A stretch of 64,000 nt of DNA from Pseudomonas baetica (GTDB lineage Bacteria > Pseudomonadota > Gammaproteobacteria > Pseudomonadales > Pseudomonadaceae): assembly GCF_019733355.1 (NCBI RefSeq), contig NZ_JAIHLQ010000017.1:88406-152405 (forward strand), written 5' to 3'. Below are positions 42,033 through 51,162 of the stretch, piece after piece. A program made the position numbers and the translations under genes. The notes beneath the pieces are model-generated. The model saw only the letters and a list, made by a program, of their open reading frames with translations, searched no databases and was not told the DNA's origin. Numbering within the stretch: the first letter of the stretch is position 1; each line of letters opens with the position of its first letter.

Positions 42033-42410
42033 GCCGAGGGGCCTCTGACCCGTGACTCTTTGTGGGTATTGCGGGTGGTAGCCGTCTTCAGGAAAAACGA
42101 TTCAGCACCGAACATATTACGTTCGTCACGTTTTCCATAAGGCAACTAAAAGGGAAACTCTGCGAAATCGGCTGCTCCCAGGCAAAGGGCGGACCAACGA
42201 CGTTTTCGCACAGCAACCCCCTACAAACCGGAGCAAGGTTGCGAGTATATCGGTCGGTAGACTCCGAGACGACCATCCGGTTCTGATTTTGACCGCCAAA
42301 TACGCACCTCTATGTGCTTTTTCGAACAATTTGCTATGGTGCCGAACCTGCTCAAGCCACAGCCAGCGTTGTTGTGGCGGTAGATCCGCCTAATAAGAGA
42401 AGCCCTTGCC
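42033..42410. other. Intergenic region upstream of the MFS gene
   Basis: 378 bases between divergent thioesterase and MFS genes. AT-richer than the flanks at 42240-42345, so both promoters are expected there. No repeat, RNA gene or convincing ORF was seen; a ribosome site (AAGAGAAG) lies just before 42411. Confidence 0.5.
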
Positions 42411-43709
42411 ATGACCACAGCGCCCTCGAGCCTCGCGCAGTCCGAGCAACCCGCACGACCGTTGACCCGCAATGATTACAAGACTCTGTCGCTGTCTGCC
42501 CTGGGGGGCGCGCTGGAGTTCTACGATTTCATCATCTTCGTTTTCTTTGCCACCGTGGTCGGCAAACTGTTCTTCCCCGCCGACATGCCAGAGTGGCTGC
42601 GCCTGATGCAGACCTTCGGCATCTTCGCCGCCGGTTACCTGGCGCGGCCGTTGGGCGGCATCGTCATGGCGCATTTCGGCGATCTGTTGGGTCGCAAGAA
42701 GATGTTCACCCTGAGCATTTTCATGATGGCTGTGCCGACCCTGATCATGGGGCTGCTGCCCACTTATGCGCAAATCGGCCTGTGGGCGCCGATCCTGTTG
42801 CTGCTGATGCGCGTGATTCAAGGGGCGGCGATTGGCGGTGAGGTGCCTGGGGCGTGGGTCTTCGTTTCCGAACATGTGCCGCAAAAGCACATCGGCTATG
42901 CCTGCGGCACCCTCACCAGCGGCTTGACCGCCGGCATCCTGCTCGGCTCGCTGGTCGCCACCGCGATCAACAGCATTTATACGCCCGTGGAAGTTGCGGA
43001 TTACGCCTGGCGGATTCCGTTCCTGCTCGGTGGCGTGTTCGGCCTGTTCTCGGTTTACCTGCGTCGCTGGCTGCACGAAACCCCGGTGTTCGCCGAGTTG
43101 CAATTGCGCAAGGCGCTGGCCGAAGAAGTGCCGTTGCGTGCGGTGCTGCGTGATCATCGCGGGGCGATTGCAATCTCGATGCTGCTGACCTGGTTGCTGT
43201 CCGCCGGGGTCGTCGTGGTGATCCTGATGACCCCGACCGTACTGCAAACGGTCTATCACTTCTCGCCAACCACAGCGCTGCAATCGAACAGCCTGGCCAT
43301 CGTATTCCTGAGCATCGGTTGCATCATTTCCGGCGCCCTGGCGGATCGTTTTGGCGCCGGCCGGGTGTTTGTCTTCGGTTGCCTGGGCTTGTTGATCAGT
43401 TCCTGGACCTTCTATCACAGCCTCGCCGATCACCCTGACTGGTTGTTCCCGCTGTACGCGTTGACCGGATTTCTGGTCGGCACCATCGGTGCGGTGCCCT
43501 ATGTGATGGTCAAAGCGTTCCCGCCGGCGGTGCGCTTCAGTGGCCTGTCGTTCTCGTACAACGTGGCGTACGCGATCTTCGGTGGTCTGACGCCGATGGT
43601 GGTCAGCCTGCTGCTGAAAAAAAGCGCGATGGGCCCGGCTTATTATGTGGTGGTGCTCTGCGCGGTGGGGATTGTGGTGGGCGCGTGGCTCTGGAAGAAG
43701 GGCCGCTGA
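42411..43709 (+). CDS. MFS transporter, metabolite:H+ symporter group
   Basis: 432 aa, 12 predicted membrane segments. The cytoplasmic start leads into the ALGGALEFYDFIIFVFFATV helix, the A-loop motif GDLLGRKKMF, and RVIQGAAIGGEVPGAWVFV, all typical of the MHS (ProP/KgtP/citrate-like) group. Substrate cannot be read. Conserved next to pstS in Pseudomonas as I recall it. Confidence 0.88.
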   Translation: MTTAPSSLAQSEQPARPLTRNDYKTLSLSALGGALEFYDFIIFVFFATVVGKLFFPADMPEWLRLMQTFGIFAAGYLARPLGGIVMAHFGDLLGRKKMFTLSIFMMAVPTLIMGLLPTYAQIGLWAPILLLLMRVIQGAAIGGEVPGAWVFVSEHVPQKHIGYACGTLTSGLTAGILLGSLVATAINSIYTPVEVADYAWRIPFLLGGVFGLFSVYLRRWLHETPVFAELQLRKALAEEVPLRAVLRDHRGAIAISMLLTWLLSAGVVVVILMTPTVLQTVYHFSPTTALQSNSLAIVFLSIGCIISGALADRFGAGRVFVFGCLGLLISSWTFYHSLADHPDWLFPLYALTGFLVGTIGAVPYVMVKAFPPAVRFSGLSFSYNVAYAIFGGLTPMVVSLLLKKSAMGPAYYVVVLCAVGIVVGAWLWKKGR

Positions 43710-43733
43710 TCCCGACACTTCATCGATTGTTCT

Positions 43734-43816
43734 GACGCCTTCGCGAGCAAGTCGCACCGCCGCTCCCACATTTGGAATGCATTTCAAAGTGTGGGAGCGG
43801 GCTTGCTCGCGAATGG
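43734..43816. repeat. REP inverted pair 8 (tail-to-tail orientation)
   Basis: Order reversed relative to the common pairs: TTCGCGAGCAAG...GCTCCCACA, a central palindrome TTTGGAATGCATTTCAAA, then TGTGGGAGCGGGCTTGCTCG. Same type as 52143-52208. Confidence 0.88.
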
Positions 43817-43853
43817 GGCGCCGCGAATCACTCACTAAAAAACCAATGCTGGC

Positions 43854-43882
43854 CTTTCATCCAATTGTCATATTTCAGCCAT
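43854..43882 (+). promoter_or_regulatory. Pho box region upstream of pstS (three half-sites)
   Basis: CTTTCAT-CCAA-TTGTCAT-ATTT-CAGCCAT, three 7-base half-sites at 11-base spacing, 68 bases before pstS. Matches the PhoB consensus (CTGTCAT-N4-CTGTCAT), with mismatches in the outer units. Confidence 0.7.
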
Positions 43883-43949
43883 AGAGTGTTCACACGGCCT
43901 GCTGATACTTGGCCCCGACTTAACACCCCCTATCTGCTAGGAGTAAGGC

Positions 43950-44951
43950 ATGAAACTGAAGCGTTTGATGGCGGCAATGACTTTTGTCGCTGCTGGCGTA
44001 GCGACTGCCCACGCGGTAGCCGCTGGCGTTGACCCGGCAATTCCGGCGTACAGCAAAGTCACCGGTGTATCGGGCAACCTGTCCAGCGTTGGCTCCGATA
44101 CCCTGGCTAACCTCATGACCCTCTGGGCTGAGAACTACAAAAAAGAATACCCGAACGTCAACATCCAGATTCAGGCTGCCGGTTCCGCTACAGCGCCACC
44201 TGCGCTGACTGAAGGTACTTCGAACCTGGGCCCTATGAGCCGCAAGATGAAGGACACCGAACTGGCTGCCTTCGAGCAGAAGTACGGCTACAAGCCAACC
44301 GCTATCCCGGTTGCTGTGGACGCCCTGGCGGTCTTCGTTCACAAGGACAACCCGATCCAGCACCTGACCATGGAACAGGTTGACGCGATCTTCTCGTCCA
44401 CCCGTCTGTGCGGCGCCAAAGCCGACGTCAAAACCTGGGGCGACCTGGGTGTGACCGGCGACCTGGCCAACAAGCCAGTGCAACTGTTCGGTCGTAACTC
44501 GGTATCCGGCACCTACGGCTACTTCAAAGAAGAAGCCCTGTGCAAAGGCGACTACAAGCCAAACGTCAACGAACAACCAGGCTCGGCTTCGGTCGTGCAG
44601 TCGATCAGCTCCTCGCTGAACGGCATCGGTTACTCGGGCATCGGCTACAAAACCGCTAGCGTGAAAACCGTGGCCCTGGCCAAGAAAGGCAGCACTGACT
44701 TCATCGAAGACAGTGAAGAAAACGCCCTGAACGGCAAGTATCCGCTGTCGCGTTTCCTCTACGTTTACGTCAACAAAGCCCCGAACAAGCCTTTGGCCCC
44801 GCTGGAAGCTGAGTTCGTGAAACTGGTGCTGTCCAAACAAGGCCAGGAAGTGGTTGTGAAAGACGGTTACATCCCACTGCCGGCCAAGGTTGCTGCAAAA
44901 GCACTGGCTGACCTGGGTCTGCAAGAAGGCGGCGCTGTCGCTAAGAAGTAA
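43950..44951 (+). CDS. pstS: Phosphate ABC transporter, periplasmic binding protein
   Basis: 333 aa. Signal peptide MKLKRLMAAMTFVAAGVATAHA. High-affinity phosphate binding: VSGNLSSVGSDTLANLMTLW near the start, GSATAPPALTEGTSNLGPMS and GRNSVSGTYGYFKEEALC provide phosphate contacts. Pseudomonas type, longer than the E. coli-type N-terminus. Two strong hairpins follow it, and pstC has its own Pho box, so pstS can be expressed separately at high level. Confidence 0.93.
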   Translation: MKLKRLMAAMTFVAAGVATAHAVAAGVDPAIPAYSKVTGVSGNLSSVGSDTLANLMTLWAENYKKEYPNVNIQIQAAGSATAPPALTEGTSNLGPMSRKMKDTELAAFEQKYGYKPTAIPVAVDALAVFVHKDNPIQHLTMEQVDAIFSSTRLCGAKADVKTWGDLGVTGDLANKPVQLFGRNSVSGTYGYFKEEALCKGDYKPNVNEQPGSASVVQSISSSLNGIGYSGIGYKTASVKTVALAKKGSTDFIEDSEENALNGKYPLSRFLYVYVNKAPNKPLAPLEAEFVKLVLSKQGQEVVVKDGYIPLPAKVAAKALADLGLQEGGAVAKK

Positions 44952-44955
44952 CAAA

Positions 44956-44986
44956 TTGAGCCCGGGGTGAACCCCACCGGGCTCAA
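44956..44986 (+). terminator. First hairpin after pstS
   Basis: A perfect 10-bp stem TTGAGCCCGG/CCGGGCTCAA, five bases after the pstS stop. It lacks a T-run and may protect the pstS 3' end. Confidence 0.65.
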
Positions 44987-44988
44987 GT

Positions 44989-45022
44989 GAAAGGCCGGAT
45001 CTGCCCGCAGACCGGCCTTTTA
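44989..45022 (+). terminator. Second hairpin after pstS
   Basis: AAAGGCCGG/CCGGCCTTT with an inner CTGC/GCAG extension, followed by a short T-run. A good intrinsic terminator. Confidence 0.75.
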
Positions 45023-45085
45023 CACACCTCAAATTTTCGATCCGCCTCCAGTACCCGCTGGGGGTGGATTTGGTGCGTCACTGCA

Positions 45086-45103
45086 TTGTCATCTTTCTGT
45101 CAT
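45086..45103 (+). promoter_or_regulatory. Pho box upstream of pstC
   Basis: TTGTCAT-CTTT-CTGTCAT, only one mismatch to the PhoB consensus. It ends 22 bases before the pstC ATG, so the transcript start would be at or very close to the start codon. Confidence 0.75.
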
Positions 45104-45125
45104 ACAGGATCGCTAGGGTGAGCGC

Positions 45126-47411
45126 ATGAATGATCTGGCCAACTCCACAATGACTACGACTTCCCCTCCCAAGCGCATTGATTTCAATACGCCTGAGCTG
45201 CAACGCAAGCGCCGTATTCGCGCGCTCAAGGATCGCCTCACTCGCTGGTACGTCCTGATTGGCGGCCTGGCAGTGCTGGCGGCCATCACGCTGATTTTCT
45301 TCTTCCTCGCCTATGTGGTTGCCCCGCTGTTCAAAGGTGCCGACCTGACCGCGAAAGATGCAATCACCCCAGCCTGGATGCAGGACGCTGGCAAGCCACT
45401 GATGATTTCGCTCGAAGAGCAGAATAAGGTGGCCATGCGCGTTTCCGACAAAGGTCAGGCGCTGTTCTTCGATATCGACAGTGGCGCTGAGTTGAAGCGT
45501 GTCGATCTGCCGGTGCCGGCAGGTGCAACGGTGACGTCCATCGCCAAAGACCAGCCAGGTCATCCGCTGGTCGCCGTGGGCCTGTCCAACGGCCAGGTGC
45601 TGGTGTTCCGCCACACCTATAAAGTCAGCTACCCCGATGGCAAGAAAACCATCACCCCAGCCATCGAATATCCCTATGGCGACACGCCGATCGCGCTGAA
45701 CGAAAGCGGCGGTGCGCTGGAGCACGTCAGCCTCAATGCCTCCGATTCGACCTTGATGCTGGTCGGCTCCACCGGTTCGCAACTCAATGTGCTGTCGCTG
45801 ACCAGCGAAGAAAACATGATGACCGGCGAAGTCACCAACGAGCAGAAGCGTATCGATCTGCCGCAGATGACTGAGCCGGTGAAAAACATTTTCGTCGACC
45901 CGCGCCAGCAGTGGCTGTATGTGGTCAACGGGCGTGCCCAGGCCGACGTGTTCAGCCTGCGCGACAAGAGTCTCAATGGTCGTTACAAACTGCTGGAAAA
46001 CGGCGATGCGCAAGTGACCGCGACGGCCCAGTTGGTGGGCGGTATTTCGCTGATCGTCGGTGATTCCAATGGTGGTCTGGCCCAGTGGTTCATGGCTCGC
46101 GACACCGACGGTGAACTGCGCCTTAAGCAGATTCGCACCTTCCAGATGGGCACTGCACCGATCGTTGAAATCACCGCTGAAGAGCGTCGCAAGGGCTTTC
46201 TCGCCCTGGATGCCAGCGGCAAGCTCGGCGTGTTCCACAGCACCGCACACCGCACTTTGCTGGTCGATCAGGTGGTCGACGGCCAAGGCTTGTTCGGTCT
46301 GTCGCCTCGCGCCAACCGTGTGATTGTCGAAGCGGGCGGCAAGCTGCAACCGCTGCTGCTCGACAACCCGCACCCGGAGGTGTCCTGGAGCGCGTTGTGG
46401 AGCAAGGTCTGGTACGAAAACTACGACGAGCCTAAATACGTCTGGCAATCGACCGCCGCCAACACTGATTTCGAACCCAAGATGAGCCTGGCGCCACTGA
46501 CCTTCGGTACGCTCAAGGCAGCGTTCTACGCCATGTTGCTGGCGGCACCGCTGGCCGTTGCCGCTGCGATCTACACCGCGTACTTCATGGCCCCGAGCTT
46601 GCGCCGCAAGGTCAAACCGGTGATCGAGTTGATGGAAGCGATGCCGACGGTGATCCTCGGTTTCTTCGCCGGTCTGTTTCTCGCACCTTATGTGGAAGGG
46701 CATTTACCGGGCATCTTCAGCCTGCTGATGCTGCTACCGATCGGCATTCTGGTGGCCGGGTTCACCTTCAGCCGTCTGCCTGAAGCCATCCGCCTGAAAG
46801 TGCCGGACGGCTGGGAAAGTGCGCTGCTGATTCCGGTGATCCTGTTTGTGGGCTGGCTGTCGTTGTACATGAGCCCGTTCATGGAGAACTGGTTCTTTGG
46901 CGGTGACATGCGCATGTGGATCTCCCACGACCTGGGCATCACCTACGACCAGCGCAACGCACTGGTGGTTGGTCTGGCCATGGGTTTCGCGGTGATCCCG
47001 AACATCTACTCGATTGCTGAAGATGCCGTGTTCAGCGTGCCGCGCGGCTTGACCCTTGGCTCGCTGGCGCTGGGTGCCACACCGTGGCAGACCATGACCC
47101 GCGTGGTCATCCTCACCGCAAGCCCGGGCATCTTCTCGGCATTGATGATCGGCATGGGCCGTGCGGTCGGGGAAACCATGATCGTGCTGATGGCCACCGG
47201 TAACACCCCGGTCATGGAGCTGAACCTGTTCGAAGGTCTGCGTACGCTGGCGGCCAACGTGGCAGTGGAAATGCCGGAGTCGGAAGTCGGCGGCAGCCAC
47301 TACCGCGTGCTGTTCCTCTCGGCGCTGGTGCTGCTGTTGTTCACCTTCATCATGAACACCCTGGCAGAACTGATTCGTCAGCGTCTGCGCAAGAAATACT
47401 CGTCGCTTTAA
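45126..47411 (+). CDS. pstC: Phosphate ABC transporter permease PstC (long Pseudomonas form)
   Basis: 761 aa, far longer than the ~320-aa E. coli protein. One membrane segment at about 40-65, then a large soluble region of about 380 residues with repeated beta-strand pattern (WD-like, e.g. GQALFFDIDSGAELKRVDLP), then the permease core from about 460 with the EAA-type loop LGATPWQTMTRVVILTASPG. The start at 45126 has AGGGTGAG. First gene of pstC-pstA-pstB-phoU. The long insert is usual in Pseudomonas, so this is not a fusion peculiar to this strain. Confidence 0.92.
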   Translation: MNDLANSTMTTTSPPKRIDFNTPELQRKRRIRALKDRLTRWYVLIGGLAVLAAITLIFFFLAYVVAPLFKGADLTAKDAITPAWMQDAGKPLMISLEEQNKVAMRVSDKGQALFFDIDSGAELKRVDLPVPAGATVTSIAKDQPGHPLVAVGLSNGQVLVFRHTYKVSYPDGKKTITPAIEYPYGDTPIALNESGGALEHVSLNASDSTLMLVGSTGSQLNVLSLTSEENMMTGEVTNEQKRIDLPQMTEPVKNIFVDPRQQWLYVVNGRAQADVFSLRDKSLNGRYKLLENGDAQVTATAQLVGGISLIVGDSNGGLAQWFMARDTDGELRLKQIRTFQMGTAPIVEITAEERRKGFLALDASGKLGVFHSTAHRTLLVDQVVDGQGLFGLSPRANRVIVEAGGKLQPLLLDNPHPEVSWSALWSKVWYENYDEPKYVWQSTAANTDFEPKMSLAPLTFGTLKAAFYAMLLAAPLAVAAAIYTAYFMAPSLRRKVKPVIELMEAMPTVILGFFAGLFLAPYVEGHLPGIFSLLMLLPIGILVAGFTFSRLPEAIRLKVPDGWESALLIPVILFVGWLSLYMSPFMENWFFGGDMRMWISHDLGITYDQRNALVVGLAMGFAVIPNIYSIAEDAVFSVPRGLTLGSLALGATPWQTMTRVVILTASPGIFSALMIGMGRAVGETMIVLMATGNTPVMELNLFEGLRTLAANVAVEMPESEVGGSHYRVLFLSALVLLLFTFIMNTLAELIRQRLRKKYSSL

Positions 47412-47427
47412 GCAAAGGTAGAAGTCT

Positions 47428-49098
47428 GTGAAACAGAACTCCCTGAATGGATGGTTCAAGAGCGGCGCCCCTGGCGTCTGGATCAGCGGTGGCGCGGTGT
47501 CCATCGCGGTCATCATGACCATTGGCCTGCTGGCGGTGATTGCCGTGCGCGGTCTGGGTCACTTCTGGCCGGCGGATCTGATCCGTGCCAACTACGACGT
47601 GCCGGGCCAGGCCAATCACCTGGTCATCGGCGAAGTGGTGCAGAAAGAAGAAGTGCCGCGTGCCCGCCTCAAGAGCGCTGGTTTGCCAGTGCCTGATCAG
47701 GGCCCGGAGTTCATGACCCGTGAGCTGATCAAGGTCGGTAACCGTGATCTGAACGGCAACGACTTCACCTGGATCGTCGGCGAGTGGCTGACTAACCAGA
47801 CGTCGCCGCCGGAGCTGATGGCGATCGAGCGTCGTGAGTGGGGCAATTTCTACGGCTACCTGGTCAACGTCAAACAGGACGGTAAGGTGATCGCCGAGGG
47901 CGAGGCTGCATGGCCTGAGCTGCAGGCGCGGATCGACCGCGTGAGCGGGCTTGCCAAGCAACTGAAGTCGCTGGAAAAGACTGACATCGGCGCGATCAAC
48001 GCAGGGTTGGAGCGCATCCGTCTGCACGGCCGCAAACTGGAACTGGAAGGCAAACTTGACGCCACCGCACAAGCGGACATGGAATCCGAGCGCGCCGAAC
48101 TTAACGCTCGTTATCAGGACGTTGAAGCACGCCTGTCCGATCTGCATGCCCAGTTCAACCGTGATGCCTTGACCGCTCGTGATGCCAACGGCAAAGAGAT
48201 TGAAATCGGCCTGGGCAAAGTGGTTCACGCCTACCAGCCGAATGCGATGGGTACGTTCACCAAGATTCGCTTCTACTTCGCCAAGGTTTGGGAATTCCTG
48301 TCGGAAGATCCGCGTGAAGCGAACACCGAAGGCGGGATTTTCCCGGCGATTTTCGGCACCGTGATGATGACCCTGATCATGGCGATGATCGTGACCCCGT
48401 TCGGCGTGTTGGCGGCGGTGTACCTGCGTGAATACGCCAAGCAGAACGCCCTGACGCGGATCATCCGTATCGCGGTGAACAACCTCGCCGGCGTACCGGC
48501 GATCGTTTACGGCGTGTTTGGTCTGGGCTTCTTTGTTTATGTACTGGGTGGCTCGGTTGACCGCTTGTTCTTCCCCGAAGCGCTGCCGGCACCGACCTTC
48601 GGTACGCCGGGCCTGCTCTGGGCTTCGTTGACCCTGGCGCTGCTGGCAGTGCCGGTGGTGATCGTGGCGACTGAAGAAGGGCTGGCGCGGATTCCACGCA
48701 CGGTGCGCGAAGGCTCGCTAGCGCTTGGCGCGACCAAGGCTGAAACCTTGTGGAAGATCGTCCTGCCAATGGCCAGCCCGGCCATGATGACCGGCATGAT
48801 CCTCGCCGTGGCTCGCGCCGCCGGTGAAGTGGCGCCGCTGATGCTGGTGGGTGTGGTGAAACTGGCGCCGTCGCTGCCGATGGACGGCAACTACCCGTAC
48901 CTGCACCTGGATCAGAAGATCATGCACTTGGGCTTCCACATTTATGACGTCGGCTTCCAGAGCCCGAACGTCGAAGCAGCCCGCCCGCTGGTGTACGCCA
49001 CGGCGCTGTTGCTGGTGTTGGTGATCGCCACGTTGAACCTGTCGGCGGTGTGGATTCGTAACCACCTGCGCGAAAAGTACAAAGCGTTGGACAGTTAA
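47428..49098 (+). CDS. pstA: Phosphate ABC transporter permease PstA (long Pseudomonas form)
   Basis: 556 aa from GTG 47428 with AAAGGTAGAAG upstream. One N-terminal membrane helix (about 25-45), a soluble and partly coiled-coil region (about 60-270), then the permease core with AVYLREYAKQNALTRIIRIA, VREGSLALGATKAETLWKIVLP (EAA loop). Partner of PstC. Starts 16 bases after pstC. Confidence 0.92.
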   Translation: MKQNSLNGWFKSGAPGVWISGGAVSIAVIMTIGLLAVIAVRGLGHFWPADLIRANYDVPGQANHLVIGEVVQKEEVPRARLKSAGLPVPDQGPEFMTRELIKVGNRDLNGNDFTWIVGEWLTNQTSPPELMAIERREWGNFYGYLVNVKQDGKVIAEGEAAWPELQARIDRVSGLAKQLKSLEKTDIGAINAGLERIRLHGRKLELEGKLDATAQADMESERAELNARYQDVEARLSDLHAQFNRDALTARDANGKEIEIGLGKVVHAYQPNAMGTFTKIRFYFAKVWEFLSEDPREANTEGGIFPAIFGTVMMTLIMAMIVTPFGVLAAVYLREYAKQNALTRIIRIAVNNLAGVPAIVYGVFGLGFFVYVLGGSVDRLFFPEALPAPTFGTPGLLWASLTLALLAVPVVIVATEEGLARIPRTVREGSLALGATKAETLWKIVLPMASPAMMTGMILAVARAAGEVAPLMLVGVVKLAPSLPMDGNYPYLHLDQKIMHLGFHIYDVGFQSPNVEAARPLVYATALLLVLVIATLNLSAVWIRNHLREKYKALDS

Positions 49099-49106
49099 CA
49101 CAAACC

Positions 49107-49195
49107 TTGTGGGAGCTGGCTTGCCAGCGATGCAGGCGATGCGGTGTTTCATTGACACCTCGGTGATGCAATCGCTGGCAAGCCAGCTCCCACAG
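49107..49195. repeat. REP inverted pair 9 (GAGCTGGCTTGCCAGCGAT subfamily), inside the pst operon
   Basis: Between pstA and pstB. Arms TGTGGGAGCTGGCTTGCCAG and ATCGCTGGCAAGCCAGCTCC. Confidence 0.88.
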
Positions 49196-49282
49196 GAGTC
49201 GCGACAGATACAGAATTTGAGTAACCCGCTGGCGTTTTCCAGCGGTTCAACGAACCGAATTTGTTAGCACAGGGAGCCTCCC

Positions 49283-50116
49283 ATGCAGCACGAAACACAT
49301 ACCCACGGCATCAACATGTCTGCCCTGGGCCGCGACAAGCAGAGCCTGAGCCTCGAGCAGGAAACCGTTGCCATCGAAGTGCCGGGCCTGAGCCTGTACT
49401 ACGGCGACAAACAAGCACTGTTCGACGTCAGCATGAACATCCCGAAACAGCGCGTGACGGCCTTCATCGGCCCGTCCGGCTGCGGCAAGTCGACGTTGCT
49501 GCGTACCTTCAATCGCATGAACGACCTGGTTGACGGTTGCCGCGTAGAAGGCGCGATCAACCTGTACGGCAACAACATCTATCGCAAGGGCGAAGACGTT
49601 GCCGAACTGCGTCGTCGCGTCGGCATGGTGTTCCAGAAGCCGAACCCGTTCCCGAAAACCATCTATGAAAACGTGGTTTACGGCCTGCGCATTCAAGGGA
49701 TCAACAAGAAGCGCATCCTCGACGAAGCCGTTGAGTGGGCGTTGAAAGGCGCGGCGCTGTGGGACGAAGTCAAAGACCGTCTGCACGAATCGGCACTGGG
49801 CCTGTCCGGTGGTCAGCAGCAGCGTCTGGTGATTGCCCGCACCATCGCGGTTGAGCCCGAAGTACTGCTGCTCGACGAACCGTGCTCGGCTCTCGATCCG
49901 ATCTCGACCCTCAAAGTCGAAGAGCTGATCTACGAATTGAAATCCAAATTCACCATCGTCATCGTGACCCACAACATGCAGCAGGCGGCGCGGGTGTCCG
50001 ACTACACGGCCTTCATGTACATGGGCAAACTGGTGGAATTCGGCGACACCGATACGCTGTTCACCAACCCGGCGAAGAAGCAGACCGAAGACTACATTAC
50101 CGGTCGTTATGGTTGA
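49283..50116 (+). CDS. pstB: Phosphate ABC transporter ATP-binding protein
   Basis: 277 aa. Walker A GPSGCGKST, ABC signature LSGGQQQR, Walker B VLLLDEP, and PFPKTIYENVVYGLR, typical of PstB. The pstA-pstB gap (184 bases) holds REP 9. A GGGAG ribosome site precedes the ATG. Confidence 0.95.
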   Translation: MQHETHTHGINMSALGRDKQSLSLEQETVAIEVPGLSLYYGDKQALFDVSMNIPKQRVTAFIGPSGCGKSTLLRTFNRMNDLVDGCRVEGAINLYGNNIYRKGEDVAELRRRVGMVFQKPNPFPKTIYENVVYGLRIQGINKKRILDEAVEWALKGAALWDEVKDRLHESALGLSGGQQQRLVIARTIAVEPEVLLLDEPCSALDPISTLKVEELIYELKSKFTIVIVTHNMQQAARVSDYTAFMYMGKLVEFGDTDTLFTNPAKKQTEDYITGRYG

Positions 50117-50236
50117 TTGAGGCAGCTGCGAGCCGCGAGCTTCAAGCGGCAAGCGAGAGCGGTTCGAGTACGACACAAATCAGCTTGCAGCTTGTAGCTT
50201 GCAGCTCTTGGTAAAAGCTTTTGCGGAGCGAACACA
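50117..50236. repeat. Short AGCTTGCAGCTTGTAGCTTG-type repeat between pstB and phoU
   Basis: Contains CAGCTGCGAGC...GCTTCAAGCGGC and, further on, CTTGCAGCTTGTAGCTTGCAGCTC. It is an imperfect inverted repeat of a type common in Pseudomonas intergenic DNA, distinct from the REP families above. Confidence 0.55.
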
Positions 50237-50998
50237 ATGATTTCTAAGGAAGGCCTCACTCATCACATTTCCGCGCAGTTCAACGCTGAACTGGAGGAAG
50301 TGCGCAGCCACCTCCTGGCCATGGGCGGACTGGTCGAGAAACAGGTCAACGACGCCGTCACAGCGCTGATCGAAGCCGACTCCGGCCTGGCCCAGCAGGT
50401 GCGCGAAATCGACGATCAGATCAACCAGATGGAGCGCAACATCGACGAAGAATGCCTGCGCATTCTGGCCCGTCGTCAGCCAGCGGCCTCCGACCTGCGT
50501 CTGATCATCAGCATCTCCAAGTCGGTGATCGACCTGGAGCGCATCGGCGACGAGGCCACCAAGATTGCCCGCCGCGCCATCCAGCTGTGCGAAGAGGGCG
50601 AGGCGCCGCGCGGTTACGTTGAGGTGCGCCACATCGGTGACCAGGTGCGCAACATGGTGCGTGATGCCTTGGATGCGTTTGCCCGTTTCGACGCCGATCT
50701 GGCGTTGTCGGTGGCGCAGTACGACAAAGTCATCGACCGCGAATACAAAACGGCACTGCGCGAGCTGGCAACCTACATGATGGAAGACCCACGCTCTATC
50801 TCGCGGGTCTTGAGCATCATCTGGGTGCTGCGTTCGCTGGAGCGTATCGGTGACCACGCGCGCAACATCTCGGAACTGGTGATCTATCTGGTGCGCGGCA
50901 CCGACGTTCGCCACATGGGCCTCAAGCGCATGAAGGAAGAAGTTCAGGGCACAAGCGGCGAAACCGCTAATGTTCCGGGCGTTGCTGACGATAAGTAA
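50237..50998 (+). CDS. phoU: Phosphate signalling protein PhoU
   Basis: 253 aa, two PhoU helical repeats, each with the family E/D-rich metal-binding motif (EIDDQINQMERNIDEECL; DKVIDREYKTALRELATYMM). It links PstSCAB to PhoR and keeps the Pho regulon off when phosphate is plentiful. Last gene of pstCAB-phoU, ending in a strong terminator. Confidence 0.95.
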   Translation: MISKEGLTHHISAQFNAELEEVRSHLLAMGGLVEKQVNDAVTALIEADSGLAQQVREIDDQINQMERNIDEECLRILARRQPAASDLRLIISISKSVIDLERIGDEATKIARRAIQLCEEGEAPRGYVEVRHIGDQVRNMVRDALDAFARFDADLALSVAQYDKVIDREYKTALRELATYMMEDPRSISRVLSIIWVLRSLERIGDHARNISELVIYLVRGTDVRHMGLKRMKEEVQGTSGETANVPGVADDK

Positions 50999-51009
50999 GA
51001 TTGCCTGAG

Positions 51010-51041
51010 AAAAGCGCCCGGCCCTTTGGCCGGGCGTTTTT
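51010..51041 (+). terminator. Terminator of the pst-phoU operon
   Basis: CGCCCGGCC/GGCCGGGCG, a perfect 9-bp stem, CTTT loop and a T-run of five. Confidence 0.9.
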
Positions 51042-51162
51042 ATTTAGGGGTTCGGATAAAAAAGCAGCACCCGCGAACGAAAAGTCCCGGCGTGACTGAA
51101 GAGTTTTGGCAATGTGCCATCAGCCAGCGTTATGCTTGCCGGGATTTTTATAGGGGTGTTGG

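Noticed and set aside
45078..46703. 541-codon minus-strand frame antisense to pstC
   Set aside because: Opposes a core gene with full family features; composition is that of a shadow frame.
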